Shown here: piece by piece, positions 18,315 to 27,288 of the stretch
Layout of the letters: the number at the start of each line of letters is the position of its first letter
Position numbering within the stretch: position 1 is the first letter of the stretch
Assembly: GCF_900209925.1 (NCBI RefSeq)
Contig: NZ_LT907978.1
Coordinates: 1,886,001 to 1,950,000, forward strand
Length of the DNA: 64,000 bases
Source of the DNA: Anaerobutyricum hallii
Lineage (GTDB): Bacteria > Bacillota > Clostridia > Lachnospirales > Lachnospiraceae
Reading direction: 5' to 3'
Made by a program: the position numbers and the translations under genes
The notes under the pieces: model-generated
Databases searched by the model: none
What the model was told of the DNA's origin: nothing
The model's input: only the letters and a program-made list of their open reading frames with translations

Positions 18315-19815
18315 GTGACATCCTCCCCAACCTGTAGAGGCGGGAGCTTCCCATCCTCGGCAAGTTTGGTTCTCGTTCGATAGCACTACCGTGCTAAGCA
18401 TAAGCGAGCTATCCCCGTGTGTCCCACGGTTTGTATTAGGTTATTATGTTGCGGTCATGCATTTACCAGCCGCATTCCTCCATTTCTGATATTTATCGCC
18501 GCATTTACATCTCTGTCGTGATGGTTCCCGCACTGCGGACAATCCCACTCTCTTAACGCAAGATTTTTCGTTTTAACATTCTTGTAACCACAAACAGAAC
18601 AGGTCTGGCTGCTTACAAAAAATCTACCCACCTTCATAAGCTTCTTACCCTGCTCCTCCAGTTTGTATTTCAAAAATATTGTGAACATTCCCCAGCCGTT
18701 ATCCGAAACAGATTTCCCCAAATTTAGCGACCGCGACATCGCTTTCATATCTAAATCTTCTATACATACGCCATCATAAGCATTGGTTATCTGCCTTGAC
18801 CGCTTATGCAGAAAGTCTTTTCGTTGATTGGAAACCTTTTCGTGAAGTTTTGCCACCTTAAGCCTCTGCTTATTGCGATTGTTTGAACCTTTCTGCATTT
18901 TGGAAAGCTTACGTTGTTCTCTCGCTAATTTTTCTCCGCATTCCTGTAATACCTTGGATAGGCAGGCTCCTTACCGTTGCTGTCACGATATAATTCATGC
19001 ATGGAAAAATCTAAACCTAAAAACTTTTGCATCTCCTTTTCCTGTACTTGATCTTCATACTCAAAAAGAATACTTGCATAGTATTTTCCGCTTGGTGTCT
19101 GACTTACTGTTACAGATTTCAGTCTGTATTCACTTGGAACAGATCTGTGCTGTTTTAAGCGGACTTGGCCAATCTTAGGTAATTTCAAATATCCATTAGA
19201 CAGCGTTATGTTCCCATTGATGCAGACTGTGGAATAGCTGTTTTTATTCCGCTTTTTTGATTTAAACCTTGGAAAACCTGTTTTCGGCTGTTTGAAAAAG
19301 TTCTGAAATGCCGTATCAAGGTGTCTGAGTGATTGTTGTAATGCGATACTGTCTATTTCCTTTAAAAATCTGTATTCTTCCGTTTTCTTCATTGCAGCCA
19401 TTTCTTTTGCGCAAATGGTATATGTTACGTTTGTCTTGTTCTCCTCGTACTGCCTGATCTTTCTATCAAGCCAATGATTGTATACCATTCTGACACATCC
19501 AAAAGTTCTGGCAAACAAAATCTTCTGTTCATCATTGGGATATATTCTGAATTTATATGCTCTGTTTGCCACCATGCCACTTCCCTTTCCGCGAAACCCC
19601 ACCTGCGATACTTGAACACAAGCACAAGATGATAGTATAGTAAGAATACTAAATGTGCGTTATTATCTCAATTGATTGTATCTCAATTTTTTATTATTCG
19701 ACTAAAGATACTATACTATAATTAGTATCCTCTATCAAGTAGATAGCAGACGCAATTCATCTTCCACCTTAGAGGTCGGAGTCTTCTTGCTGTAAGAGGA
19801 TAAATGTATCGGCAG
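18315..19815 (-). mobile_element. tnpB-only IS200/IS605-family element (IS1341-like)
   Basis: The borders are approximate. Hairpin-forming ends CATCCTCCCCAACCTGTAG and TCTTCCACCTTAGAGGTCGG lie near 18318 and 19762. One tnpB reading frame on the minus strand fills the middle; no tnpA is present. The left border interrupts the ATP-binding regulator. Sequence right of the element does not continue that gene, so a deletion probably came with or after insertion. The 3' end of tnpB plus the left border is where the guide-type omega RNA would be expected. Confidence 0.7.
18455..19575 (-). pseudogene. tnpB: tnpB with a one-base frameshift
   Basis: The first frame (ATG 19575, VANRAYKFRIYPNDEQK) carries the N-terminal wedge region and the first RuvC Asp (FLGLDFSMHELY) and stops just after NAEKN near 18925. 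The second frame continues the protein from LAREQRKLSKMQKG to VNAAINIRNGG, with the catalytic Glu (VCIEDLDMKAM), the zinc finger CSVC...CPQC and the last Asp (HHDRDVNAA). Adding one A to the run of five A at the junction restores EKKLAREQRK. The lesion is in a homopolymer, so slippage-based expression or a sequencing error are alternatives to true loss. Confidence 0.85.
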
Positions 19816-19863
19816 CCATTACTACTGCCTTTTCCAAATTCTAATACCTGCTCCTGTCTGCTA

Positions 19864-20640
19864 TCACCCAAGTGCCACATCCAGAATCATCATTAAGCTA
19901 AACCCAATTGCAAAGAAAACCGTACCAATATTTGAGTGCTGTCCCTGCGACATTTCAGGGATTAGTTCTTCAACCACGACATAAAGCATAGCCCCTGCTG
20001 CAAAGCTCAGCAAATATGGTAATGCCGGGATTATCAGCTGTGCAGCAAGAATTGTCAATACTGCGCCAATCGGTTCGACCACCCCTGAAAGTACACCACC
20101 TAAAAATGCCTTTCTCTTACTTTCTCCCTCTGCTCTAAGCGGCATGGATATAATTGCTCCTTCCGGAAAATTCTGAATAGCAATTCCAAGTGATAACGCA
20201 AGTGCACCTGTTGATGTAATCTGTGTATTTCCAGCAAGAAATCCTGCATACATTACACCGACTGCCATACCTTCCGGAATGTTATGCAATGTGACCGCCA
20301 ACACCATCATCGTAGTACGACCAAGCCTGCTTTTCGGTCCCTCTGCCTGATTACTTCCAACATGAAGATGTGGAATCAAATGATCGAGTGTGAGTAAAAA
20401 TAATATACCAATCCAGAACCCAGCAACTGCCGGAACAAATGATAAGTCTCCCATATTCTCAGATTGTTTAATGGCCGGAATCAGAAGACTCCAGATTGAA
20501 GCAGCAACCATTACACCTGCTGCAAATCCTGTAAGTGCACGTTGCACTGATTTGCCCAGCGTTTTTTTCATAAAAAATACACACGCTGCACCCAGCGTTG
20601 TTCCAATAAATGGAATTAATATGCCAAAAAAAGTATTCAT
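19864..20640 (-). CDS. ZIP family divalent metal transporter (ZupT-like)
   Basis: 258 aa, about eight membrane segments, with the ZIP signatures in helices IV and V: ALTHNIPEG appears as VTLHNIPEGMAVG and AIQNFPEGAIISMP. A short His-containing loop (LDHLIPHLHVG) lies between helices III and IV. It imports Zn2+, Fe2+ or Mn2+. The start at 20640 has AAAGGA about 13 bases upstream, a loose spacing. A TTAGTT-GT-AACTAA palindrome 70 bases upstream may be a metal-regulator operator. Confidence 0.9.
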   Translation of the reverse strand: MNTFFGILIPFIGTTLGAACVFFMKKTLGKSVQRALTGFAAGVMVAASIWSLLIPAIKQSENMGDLSFVPAVAGFWIGILFLLTLDHLIPHLHVGSNQAEGPKSRLGRTTMMVLAVTLHNIPEGMAVGVMYAGFLAGNTQITSTGALALSLGIAIQNFPEGAIISMPLRAEGESKRKAFLGGVLSGVVEPIGAVLTILAAQLIIPALPYLLSFAAGAMLYVVVEELIPEMSQGQHSNIGTVFFAIGFSLMMILDVALG

Positions 20641-20710
20641 TAGCTTTGCATTTTCCTTTCTTTAAAACCGGAAAAACTACTATTTTGTAGTCTTTCATAC
20701 TATTTTAATA

Positions 20711-20724
20711 TTAGTTGTAACTAA
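20711..20724. promoter_or_regulatory. Palindromic operator candidate upstream of the ZIP gene
   Basis: TTAGTTGTAACTAA is a perfect 6+6 inverted repeat in the promoter region of the ZIP transporter. Its form is similar to DtxR/MntR-type boxes, but no regulator gene is adjacent. Confidence 0.4.
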
Positions 20725-20738
20725 CTTATCTATATAAA

Positions 20739-20785
20739 AGAAACCGTGAGAAAGTAAAACTGTAATTTCACACGGTTTTTTTTCT
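20739..20785. terminator. Hairpin terminator between the kinase fragment and the ZIP gene
   Basis: AAACCGTGAGAAA pairs with TTTCACACGGTTT, with T-rich sequence on both sides. It would end minus-strand transcription from the kinase remnant at 20876. Confidence 0.6.
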
Positions 20786-20875
20786 GTCTTTTTAGTATAT
20801 CACTTACGGAATGATATAACAACAAAATTCTTTTAACAATGTTTCTAATTTTTTCTGGTCAATCACAGTCATGCT

Positions 20876-21555
20876 CTAATAGATGGTGATTGAATTTTTC
20901 TTTTTTACTAAATGACAGATTGTTATCATCACTTTTTCAATATCTAAAGGCTTCGCCAGATGAGCATTCATCCCTACGGCAATGCACTTTTCAGCATCTT
21001 CCTGAAATGCATTCGCTGTCATAGCTATAATCGGTATTGTTTTTGCATCTGAACATTCTAACGACCTGATTTTCTTCGTAGCTGTATATCCATCCATAAC
21101 AGGCATCATCAGATCCATCAGAATTGCATCAAATGTTCCTGTTGGTTTCTCTTTAAATAATTCCACTGCCTGCTGCCCATCCTCCACTCTGGTAACCAAC
21201 GCTCCGTCATCTTCGAGAACTGTCTTCGCTATTTCCGCATTCAGCTCGTTATCCTCTACAAGGAGAATTCTTGTTCCTTTTATCGTGTGAATTTCGGGTG
21301 GCTTCATGGTATTCTGATTTCCATACACCTCTTCTTTCGATGCTATGTCAAAAGAAAAATCTACCGTAAATTTTGTTCCAATGCCCTGTCTGCTTTCTAC
21401 CTGAATACTTCCACCCATTAGTTCTATCATGGATTTGATAATAGAAAGTCCTAGCTCGGTTCCCTGCACCTTATTTTCTGTAGTGGTATGTTCTCTGGAA
21501 AATTCTTCATAGACATGCGGAAGATATTCCTCACTCATACCAATGCCCGTATCTT
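20876..21555 (-). pseudogene. C-terminal half of an IS-split hybrid histidine kinase
   Basis: Reading on from IS DNA, the frame opens EDTGIGMSEEYLPHVYEEF (G1 box of the HATPase domain). It continues with QGTELGLSIIKSM, where the G2 box normally reads GTGLGL, and ends with a full REC domain (ILLVEDNELNAEIAK, phospho-Asp in DAILMDLMMPVMDGY, Thr in IIAMTANAF, Lys in HLAKPLD). The N-terminal half lies at 23404-24365 across the IS605 element. The Gly-to-Glu change in the ATP lid suggests the gene was already decaying or has decayed since. Confidence 0.88.
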
Positions 21556-21707
21556 CACGTCAACTACCCACGACCTAAAGGTCATGGGCTTGTAACTGCC
21601 CAGTCGTACTAACGGCTTACACCTCCGACCTTTAATCCCCGATAGATATTGCTATCTAAAGTGGCGTTACATCATAGGGTGGTTGACAGCACCCTTTGTA
21701 GCAGAGT

Positions 21708-22847
21708 TTACTCTGTTACAACTGTATCAGGTACTTGGCTATCTGCAAGATAGTCTATTCCCATACGATACAGATTCATAGCTCCAATGCGGTCATCATT
21801 AGATTTGTAACCACAGTTTTTACAAGTAAACAGGTGTATCTTTTTACTGCGGTTAGACTTTTCAACGTGCCCACAACAAGGGCAGCACTGACTTGTATAG
21901 CGAGGGTCTACCTTAATAACAGAAGACTGATTCTGTTTTGCTTTGTAGATTAATTTTTGCTCAAGGTCATAGAAAGACCATGATACAGAAACATAACGGT
22001 CTTTTGTTTTAACACGTTCTGTAGCATTACGAATACCTGACAGATCTTCTAATACAAAGAGAGTGTGCTTTGGGTTATTTTTAACGAGTGCCTTTGACAC
22101 CTGATGGTTAATATCCCGCATCCAACGGTTTTCTCGCCCACCAATAGCTTTTATCCTTCGTCTTGAAGATGCTGTCCGTCGCATTTGGAGTTCTTTACGA
22201 AGTTTGGAATAATTAGCACGTTTTTGCTTTATAGCCTTACCGCTAACAAATCCAGACTTGTGTTTACTGTCATAAGTGGCAACAACAAAGTTAATACCTC
22301 TATCTATGCCCACAACATTACAGATGTCAGAAATATTACTTTCTTCGACATCATAGGTTACTGGTATGTGAAGATAATACTTACCATGCTTATTTACAAG
22401 CTTAGCTGTACCAAACTTATAGATCGTATGGTCGAAATACTTAGACATTCCATCTGCAAAATAAGATAACTTCACACGACCGTTCAGCGTATTGATTGAA
22501 AAGCGGTTTTGTGTTAAGGAATAATCTCTGTTCCAGACCAGATCATACTGAGGCTTTTTGAACGAGGGTTTAATCCATTCGTTTTGATTCTCCAGAATGG
22601 TCTTATATCTGGCGATAACGGTCTTCAAAACAGACTGAGCCATTTGCGATTTAAGACCAAACTTTTCCCGTAAAGTAGAATACAAAACCTTATTAAGTGA
22701 AAACTGCTTTAAGTCGTGAGTATGGAATACATAGTCTGAAGCATAATTGCAGGCATTGCGATAAACAGACATAGTTTCATCAAGCAAAACTTTATCCGTT
22801 TCCGTTGCGACTATTTGAATTTTAGCTGTAATAGTTATCTGTTCCAT
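21708..22847 (-). CDS. tnpB: TnpB RNA-guided nuclease (IS605 accessory protein)
   Basis: 379 aa, intact. The RuvC-like residues are visible in order: Asp in VVGIDRGINFVVAT, Glu in LFVLEDLSGIRN, and Asp in SNDDRIGAMNL. A four-Cys zinc finger (CCPCCGHVEKSNRSKKIHLF, then TCKNCG) sits between the last two. TnpB proteins are omega-RNA-guided DNA nucleases that help retain the element. Its RNA would be expected at the 3' end of the gene into the left end near 21560-21720. It diverges from tnpA by 80 bases. Confidence 0.93.
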   Translation of the reverse strand: MEQITITAKIQIVATETDKVLLDETMSVYRNACNYASDYVFHTHDLKQFSLNKVLYSTLREKFGLKSQMAQSVLKTVIARYKTILENQNEWIKPSFKKPQYDLVWNRDYSLTQNRFSINTLNGRVKLSYFADGMSKYFDHTIYKFGTAKLVNKHGKYYLHIPVTYDVEESNISDICNVVGIDRGINFVVATYDSKHKSGFVSGKAIKQKRANYSKLRKELQMRRTASSRRRIKAIGGRENRWMRDINHQVSKALVKNNPKHTLFVLEDLSGIRNATERVKTKDRYVSVSWSFYDLEQKLIYKAKQNQSSVIKVDPRYTSQCCPCCGHVEKSNRSKKIHLFTCKNCGYKSNDDRIGAMNLYRMGIDYLADSQVPDTVVTE

Positions 22848-22927
22848 AGATGTACTCCTTTCGTAGATATTTCACTATATATATTATATAATAATAATTA
22901 GTGAAAATCAATGTTTTGAGGTGAATT

Positions 22928-23332
22928 ATGGATAATAGATACAATCGTCATAACAGACGGAAATACAACCTTAAAGTAGATATAGTTCTAGTAACCAAAT
23001 ATCGTAAACAATTACTCAAAGATTCTATCGCTGATGATGTTAAACAAAAGATTTTCGATATTGCTAATGCTTATGGCTACGAAATTATTGCTATAGAAAC
23101 CGACAAAGATCATATACATTTCTTATTAAGTTACGATACAACAGATAAAGTTTGCGATATTGTCAAAATTGTAAAGCAAGAAACAACGTATTATTTACGG
23201 CACAAATATGGTTCGCTTCTATCTAAACAGTATTGGAAGAAGAAGATATTTTGGTCAGACGGATATTTTGCTTGTAGCATTGGAGAAGTATCTTCAGCCA
23301 CTATACAAAAATATATTGAGAATCAGGGTTAA
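22928..23332 (+). CDS. tnpA: IS200/IS605 family transposase TnpA (Y1 HUH)
   Basis: 134 aa, typical length. The HUH metal motif is DKDHIHFLLSYD, and the catalytic tyrosine is in the C-terminal helix (IQKYIENQG). The N-terminus YNLKVDIVLVTKYRKQLL is characteristic. It cuts and joins single-stranded element ends at the subterminal hairpins. The protein looks complete, so the element may still move. Confidence 0.93.
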   Translation: MDNRYNRHNRRKYNLKVDIVLVTKYRKQLLKDSIADDVKQKIFDIANAYGYEIIAIETDKDHIHFLLSYDTTDKVCDIVKIVKQETTYYLRHKYGSLLSKQYWKKKIFWSDGYFACSIGEVSSATIQKYIENQG

Positions 23333-23403
23333 CGATTAAAGATTTACAAGGCTCCTCCCACCACCTAAAGGTAGTGGGTTTCCGCCTATGGCAAACGAAA
23401 GGA

Positions 23404-24365
23404 TTTTATTTATGAAAAAATATAATGTATCTTTGAAGGATTCTCTGATGCGGCCTCATGTATTTCTACATGGATTGAATGTCCCTCTGGGGTATACTTT
23501 ATAGCATTGCTGATAAGATTCAGCATGATCTCCTGTAACTTTGTCTGATCACAGACAACATTAATGATGTCTTATATCTAAATCGGCATGATACTGCAGA
23601 TTCTTCTTTCTGATATCCTCTTCAAACACTGTATTTACCCTGTGAAATAATGCATCCATATCCTCGGCTTTTAATTGCAATACCGCTGTACCGCTTTCAA
23701 TCCTGGACATTTCCAAAATCTGATTGATGATCATCAGCAGAAGATTACTGGAAGACTGTATCTTTTCCAGATATTCTTTTGCCTTTTTTTCACTCTGCAG
23801 ATTCTTCTCTAATAAACCGGAAAAACCCACAATTGCATTCATCGGAGTTCGGATATCGTGGCTCATATTGAATAGAAATCTTGTTTTTGCTTCGCTGGCA
23901 TTTTTCGCCTGTTCAGCAGATTTTTTCAGTTCTGATTCATATTGTCTTTCCCTGTGTTTTTTGCTGAATATCAAATAAAATACTGTAGCAACCAATAATG
24001 AGAATACGTAAGAAACGACAATACACATAATCCAGTAAGAACGTGAACTCCATCCCTTTGAAGGGATAATGTCAAAATACCATGTATTATTGGGAACTGT
24101 ACATTCTACTGTCAGGATGTTGTCCGGCATATCATCCTGACTTTTTGCCAGAATAATCCTGTCGTTGCCGTTTCTATCATATGTCCAGATTCTGTAGCTG
24201 AAATCTGCATCACTTAAATAATCAAGATTTATTTCATCAATGAAACGATTCCAGTCAATCACCAGAATCACAAATCCCCAGAACTCCCTTTTGTCTGAAT
24301 TATTATCCTGATAAACTGGATTAAAAAGCAGTGCTCCTGTTCCTCCCTGCTTTAACTGGTATGGT
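23404..24365 (-). pseudogene. N-terminal half of the IS-split hybrid histidine kinase
   Basis: The readable part has the end of an extracellular sensor domain ([20 protein letters not shown]), one membrane helix ([20 protein letters not shown]), and a HisKA dimerisation domain with the phospho-His in [19 protein letters not shown]. The frame then breaks: after LDIRHH the stop at about 23561 is bypassed only by a one-base shift, which restores [20 protein letters not shown], the N box. So three lesions exist: the 5' end (first helix and start) is missing at the terminator near 24371, a frameshift, and the IS insertion. Confidence 0.85.
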
Positions 24366-24370
24366 CCCCA

Positions 24371-24403
24371 AAAAGAAAAAAGATGGCTAACGACAACCAT
24401 CTT
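24371..24403 (-). terminator. Terminator of the MATE/kinase-like operon
   Basis: AAGATGG (24380-24386) and CCATCTT (24397-24403) form a stem; on the minus strand it is followed by TTTTTTCTTTTT. The truncated histidine kinase begins exactly in this T run, which marks a deletion junction. Confidence 0.75.
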
Positions 24404-24444
24404 CTCTCTGTTCTATATTATAATGATAAGAAAAAAACAGTGCT

Positions 24445-25032
24445 TTACTTCACACACTCCATAATTATCGCTTCACATCTGTCATATCCAAGCTGTGAAC
24501 TGTTCAGGCACAACGTGTAATTGCTGGCTTTTCCCCATTTTTGATCCGTATAAAAGTTATAATTTGTCATACGTCTTTTATCTGTGTCTGCCATCATTTT
24601 GACAGCTTCCTTCTCTTCTACATTATGTAAGTCCATGATACGTTGTATTTTTTCCGGCATATCCCCATGAATAAATACATTCAATACATCGTTCCAATCT
24701 CTTAGGATAAAATCTGCATTTCGTCCAATAATTACACAAGACTCTTTTTCTGCCAATTCCAATATAACCTTTCTCTGTGCCTCATATACCATATCCTCAA
24801 CGGATTTTCCTGTAATATCACGTCCGGCAAGTGCATAGGCAAATAATCCTTTTTTGGGAGATAGCTCTGCGCTTTCCTGAATATATTCTGGTGATAAACC
24901 AGACTTTTCTGCAATCTCACTAATGATATTTTTATCATAGTAAGTAATTCCAAGTTTTTTTGCAACTTCTTCCCCGATAAAACGTCCACCGCTTCCAAAT
25001 TCTCTGCTGATTGTAATAATTCTTTTTGCCAT
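24445..25032 (-). CDS. Cytidylate kinase-like family protein
   Basis: 195 aa, the Cytidylate_kin2/AAA_26 family. The N-terminal P-loop-like segment is ITISREFGSGGRFIGEEVAK, followed by the YYDKNIISEIAEKSG lid-proximal motif and VIIGRNADFILRD. The real substrate of this family is not known; it is distinct from the Cmk of nucleotide metabolism. The ATG follows AAGGAGG. It lies 13 bases after a MATE transporter and shares its transcript, an arrangement I recall as frequent in clostridia. Confidence 0.85.
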   Translation of the reverse strand: MAKRIITISREFGSGGRFIGEEVAKKLGITYYDKNIISEIAEKSGLSPEYIQESAELSPKKGLFAYALAGRDITGKSVEDMVYEAQRKVILELAEKESCVIIGRNADFILRDWNDVLNVFIHGDMPEKIQRIMDLHNVEEKEAVKMMADTDKRRMTNYNFYTDQKWGKASNYTLCLNSSQLGYDRCEAIIMECVK

Positions 25033-25045
25033 TTCCAGTTCCTCC

Positions 25046-26413
25046 TTAATTTAAAACATCGACCTTATTTTTTCTGATTTTCTTTAAAAATACATATCCT
25101 GCCAGACATGCAATGACTTCGGTAATCGGAAACGCCCACCAGATCAGGGAGATTCCCATCTGACCATTTCTGACAAATAAAGAAAAGACTCCTGCCAGTG
25201 GCAGAATGATAATAAGCTGTCTTAGAAGTGAAATAACCAATGATTCTATACCACCATCCAGCGCCTGATAAATTCCCTGATAAGCAACATTAATTCCCGC
25301 AAACAGAAAACTAATAGAAATCACTCTCATCGCACTGATAAAATATTCTCTTGACTGTCCTGCATTAAACAGCGTTGCAAAAGCTCCAGGGAAAATCTCT
25401 GTAATTGCAATTTCCAAAATCATTAATACAATCGTATAGAGAAGTCCATATTTGATTCCATCCTGAATTCTTTTTTTACTTCTCATTCCATAAGCAAATG
25501 CAATGATTGGAGTAATCGCATCTCGCAGACCAAACGCAAGGAAGAGAACAAACTGCTGAACTTTATAAAATAACCCATAGGCTGTCTGCGCTGACGGATT
25601 GAACTTCAAAATCAGATTCATTACATAAACCATAATAGACATCAGAGCCTGAGCAATAATTGCTGGAAGTCCAATTGCATAAATTTCTTTTATAATACCA
25701 GTATCCGGCTTCATATATTTCGCATCATGTTCAAATTCTTTATTCAATTTCATATGAAAAATGAACAGTAACACTGCGGATGCTACCTGACCAATTACCG
25801 TTGCATAAGCTGCACCTTTTACACCCATTTCCGGAACCGGACCGATACCATAGATCATAATTGGATCAAGAATAATATTTACAACTGCACCAACCACCTG
25901 TCCGATTGTAGAATAAAGAGAACGACCTGTTGCCTGCAATAACTTTTCAAATAATGAAAAGAAGATAATACCAAAAGAAATCACGCAGCATATCCTCAAA
26001 TAGCTGACTCCCATCTCAAGCACTTCTGTATCTACTGTCTGCGATGAAATATATGCTTTTACCCCAAAGATACCAAACAAGAAACAAACCACATAAATAA
26101 TCACACCAAGAAACAAGCTGTTTCCTGCTACCTTTGCAGCTTTTTTGCTGTTTCCCTGTCCGAGTGTCCTTGCAAGAAGTGCATTGGTTCCTACACCTGT
26201 TCCGATTCCCACCGCAACCATAAGCATCTGCACCGGGAATACGAGCGTCAGTGCATTTAATGCCGCTTCACTTCCTACTCTCATATTTCCTACAAATGCA
26301 CTGTCTACAATGTTATAGACCGCCTGCAATGCCATAGATAGGATCATTGGAATTCCCATCTGGATCATCAGCTTATTCACTGACATATCTTTCATCTTGT
26401 TACTTTCTGCCAT
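25046..26413 (-). CDS. MATE family efflux transporter
   Basis: 455 aa with two MatE repeats ([20 protein letters not shown], and [20 protein letters not shown]) and about 12 membrane helices. It is only distantly related to the MATE protein at 4885. Likely exports an organic cation or drug. It is the first gene of a two-gene operon with the cytidylate kinase-like protein. The operon has a near-consensus promoter (26579-26607) and a leader of two successive terminator-like hairpins with the same loop, so ligand- or stress-controlled attenuation is plausible. Confidence 0.9.
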   Translation of the reverse strand: MAESNKMKDMSVNKLMIQMGIPMILSMALQAVYNIVDSAFVGNMRVGSEAALNALTLVFPVQMLMVAVGIGTGVGTNALLARTLGQGNSKKAAKVAGNSLFLGVIIYVVCFLFGIFGVKAYISSQTVDTEVLEMGVSYLRICCVISFGIIFFSLFEKLLQATGRSLYSTIGQVVGAVVNIILDPIMIYGIGPVPEMGVKGAAYATVIGQVASAVLLFIFHMKLNKEFEHDAKYMKPDTGIIKEIYAIGLPAIIAQALMSIMVYVMNLILKFNPSAQTAYGLFYKVQQFVLFLAFGLRDAITPIIAFAYGMRSKKRIQDGIKYGLLYTIVLMILEIAITEIFPGAFATLFNAGQSREYFISAMRVISISFLFAGINVAYQGIYQALDGGIESLVISLLRQLIIILPLAGVFSLFVRNGQMGISLIWWAFPITEVIACLAGYVFLKKIRKNKVDVLN

Positions 26414-26440
26414 TTTGTTTTAGCTCCTCTCTTTTTGCAC

Positions 26441-26501
26441 AAAAAAAGTGTGTGCCTTGTCATATAAGCTGGACTTACGCTGACAGGCTACACACTTTTT
26501 T
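26441..26501 (-). promoter_or_regulatory. Leader hairpin 2 (UCCAG loop, U-tract) before the MATE gene
   Basis: Read on the minus strand: base stem AAGTGTGTAGCC/GGCACACACTT with one bulge, inner stem TGTCA/TGACA, internal loop GCG, stem TAAG/CTTA, loop TCCAG. A run of seven T follows the stem, 28 bases before the start codon. It shares GCGTAARTCCAGYTTA with hairpin 1. Confidence 0.65.
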
Positions 26502-26520
26502 ACGCAATATTAGTTTTTAA

Positions 26521-26572
26521 CAAAAAAACGAGCAGCTGGTAAACTGGATTTACGCTTACTTGCTACTCGTTT
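26521..26572 (-). promoter_or_regulatory. Leader hairpin 1 (UCCAG loop, U-tract)
   Basis: Read on the minus strand: ACGAGTAGC/GCTGCTCGT base stem, stem GTAAA/TTTAC and loop TCCAG, then seven T. The predicted transcription start (about 26572) lies at the foot of this hairpin, so it would be the very 5' end of the mRNA. Confidence 0.65.
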
Positions 26573-26578
26573 GTTATA

Positions 26579-26607
26579 ATTATATTTCCTGTTTTTTAAA
26601 AAGTCAA
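26579..26607 (-). promoter_or_regulatory. Sigma-A promoter of the MATE/kinase-like operon
   Basis: TTGACT (26602-26607), 17 bases, TATAAT (26579-26584) on the minus strand. It is one of the best promoter matches in the window. Confidence 0.8.
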
Positions 26608-26618
26608 ACAAAAATTTT

Positions 26619-26711
26619 TTATTCTTCAAGTACCTTTATCGTAAATGCCTTATCGGCATCGCAATATTTTATTCGAGTTGATGGTTCTCTAGCATACGGC
26701 TTCCTTACCAT
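26619..26711 (-). CDS. Possible 30-residue ORF downstream of the EamA gene
   Basis: ATG at 26711 to TAA at 26619, encoding MVRKPYAREPSTRIKYCDAD plus ten more residues ending VLEE. It starts 12 bases after the EamA stop codon, with a weak AAAAGA site. The composition is protein-like (charged, no low complexity), but I recognise no family. It could be a small protein or a remnant. Confidence 0.25.
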   Translation of the reverse strand: MVRKPYAREPSTRIKYCDADKAFTIKVLEE

Positions 26712-26722
26712 TCTTTTTGAAA

Positions 26723-27136
26723 TCACAAAACCATTATCAGTGTTCCGACTCCAATTAAAATGCATCCGATCAATGATTTTGTCGTAAATGTTTCATGTAA
26801 AAATATAAACGCCAATATCAACGTAATAACCACACTCAATTTATCAATTGGAACAACCTTAGATGCTTCACCAATCTGTAATGCCTTATAATAACATAAC
26901 CAGGAAGCACCTGTTGCTAACCCCGATAAAATCAAAAACAACCAGCTTTTTCTGCTGATTCCGAAAAGACCATTTTGCGCATTCGTCAGAAAAACCATTC
27001 CCCATGCCATAATAACAACAACAACTGTTCTGATTGCCGTTGCCAGATTTGAATTAACTCCATTGATTCCTACTTTCGCCAAAATGGAAGTTAGGGCAGC
27101 AAAGACTGCCGATAATAATGCAAATATAAACCACAT
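26723..27136 (-). CDS. EamA-type four-helix drug/metabolite transporter subunit
   Basis: 137 aa with a single EamA domain: four or five membrane helices (WFIFALLSAVFAALTSILAK; IPDKLSVVITL-like IDKLSVVITLILAF; SLIGCILIGVGTLIMVL). Standard EamA proteins have two such repeats, so this short type probably works as a dimer, like the small multidrug resistance fold. The ATG at 27136 has GGAGGGG five bases upstream; the reading frame to 27154 is an extension through that site. It is transcribed alone or with the small ORF downstream. Confidence 0.85.
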   Translation of the reverse strand: MWFIFALLSAVFAALTSILAKVGINGVNSNLATAIRTVVVVIMAWGMVFLTNAQNGLFGISRKSWLFLILSGLATGASWLCYYKALQIGEASKVVPIDKLSVVITLILAFIFLHETFTTKSLIGCILIGVGTLIMVL

Positions 27137-27288
27137 ATGTTCCCCTCCTGCCATATCTGCTTTTTATACTTTTTTAATAATACATCATTTTTTATTCATT
27201 TTCAAACTATATAGTGAAGAACAGTATCTTTTTTGTTTTCCCTTATGCTATAATACTCAAAAAATATATACAGGAAAGTGAGACAAAC

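Larger units (their letters stand above)
21560..23390. mobile_element. Complete IS200/IS605 element with divergent tnpB and tnpA
   Basis: Both ends carry the same type of subterminal hairpin: CCCACGACCTAAAGGTCATGG at 21567-21588 (shown without its last G) and the matching CCCACCACCTAAAGGTAGTG at 23357-23378. Between them lie tnpB (minus) and tnpA (plus), with starts about 80 bases apart. Both genes look intact. The element separates the N-box and G1-box parts of one histidine kinase. Exact ends cannot be set without an empty site; IS605 members do not make target duplications. Confidence 0.88.

Noticed and set aside
26441..26572. Guanidine-II (mini-ykkC) riboswitch as identity of the MATE leader
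   Set aside because: That class needs ACGR in both loops; here both loops are UCCAG on the transcribed strand.
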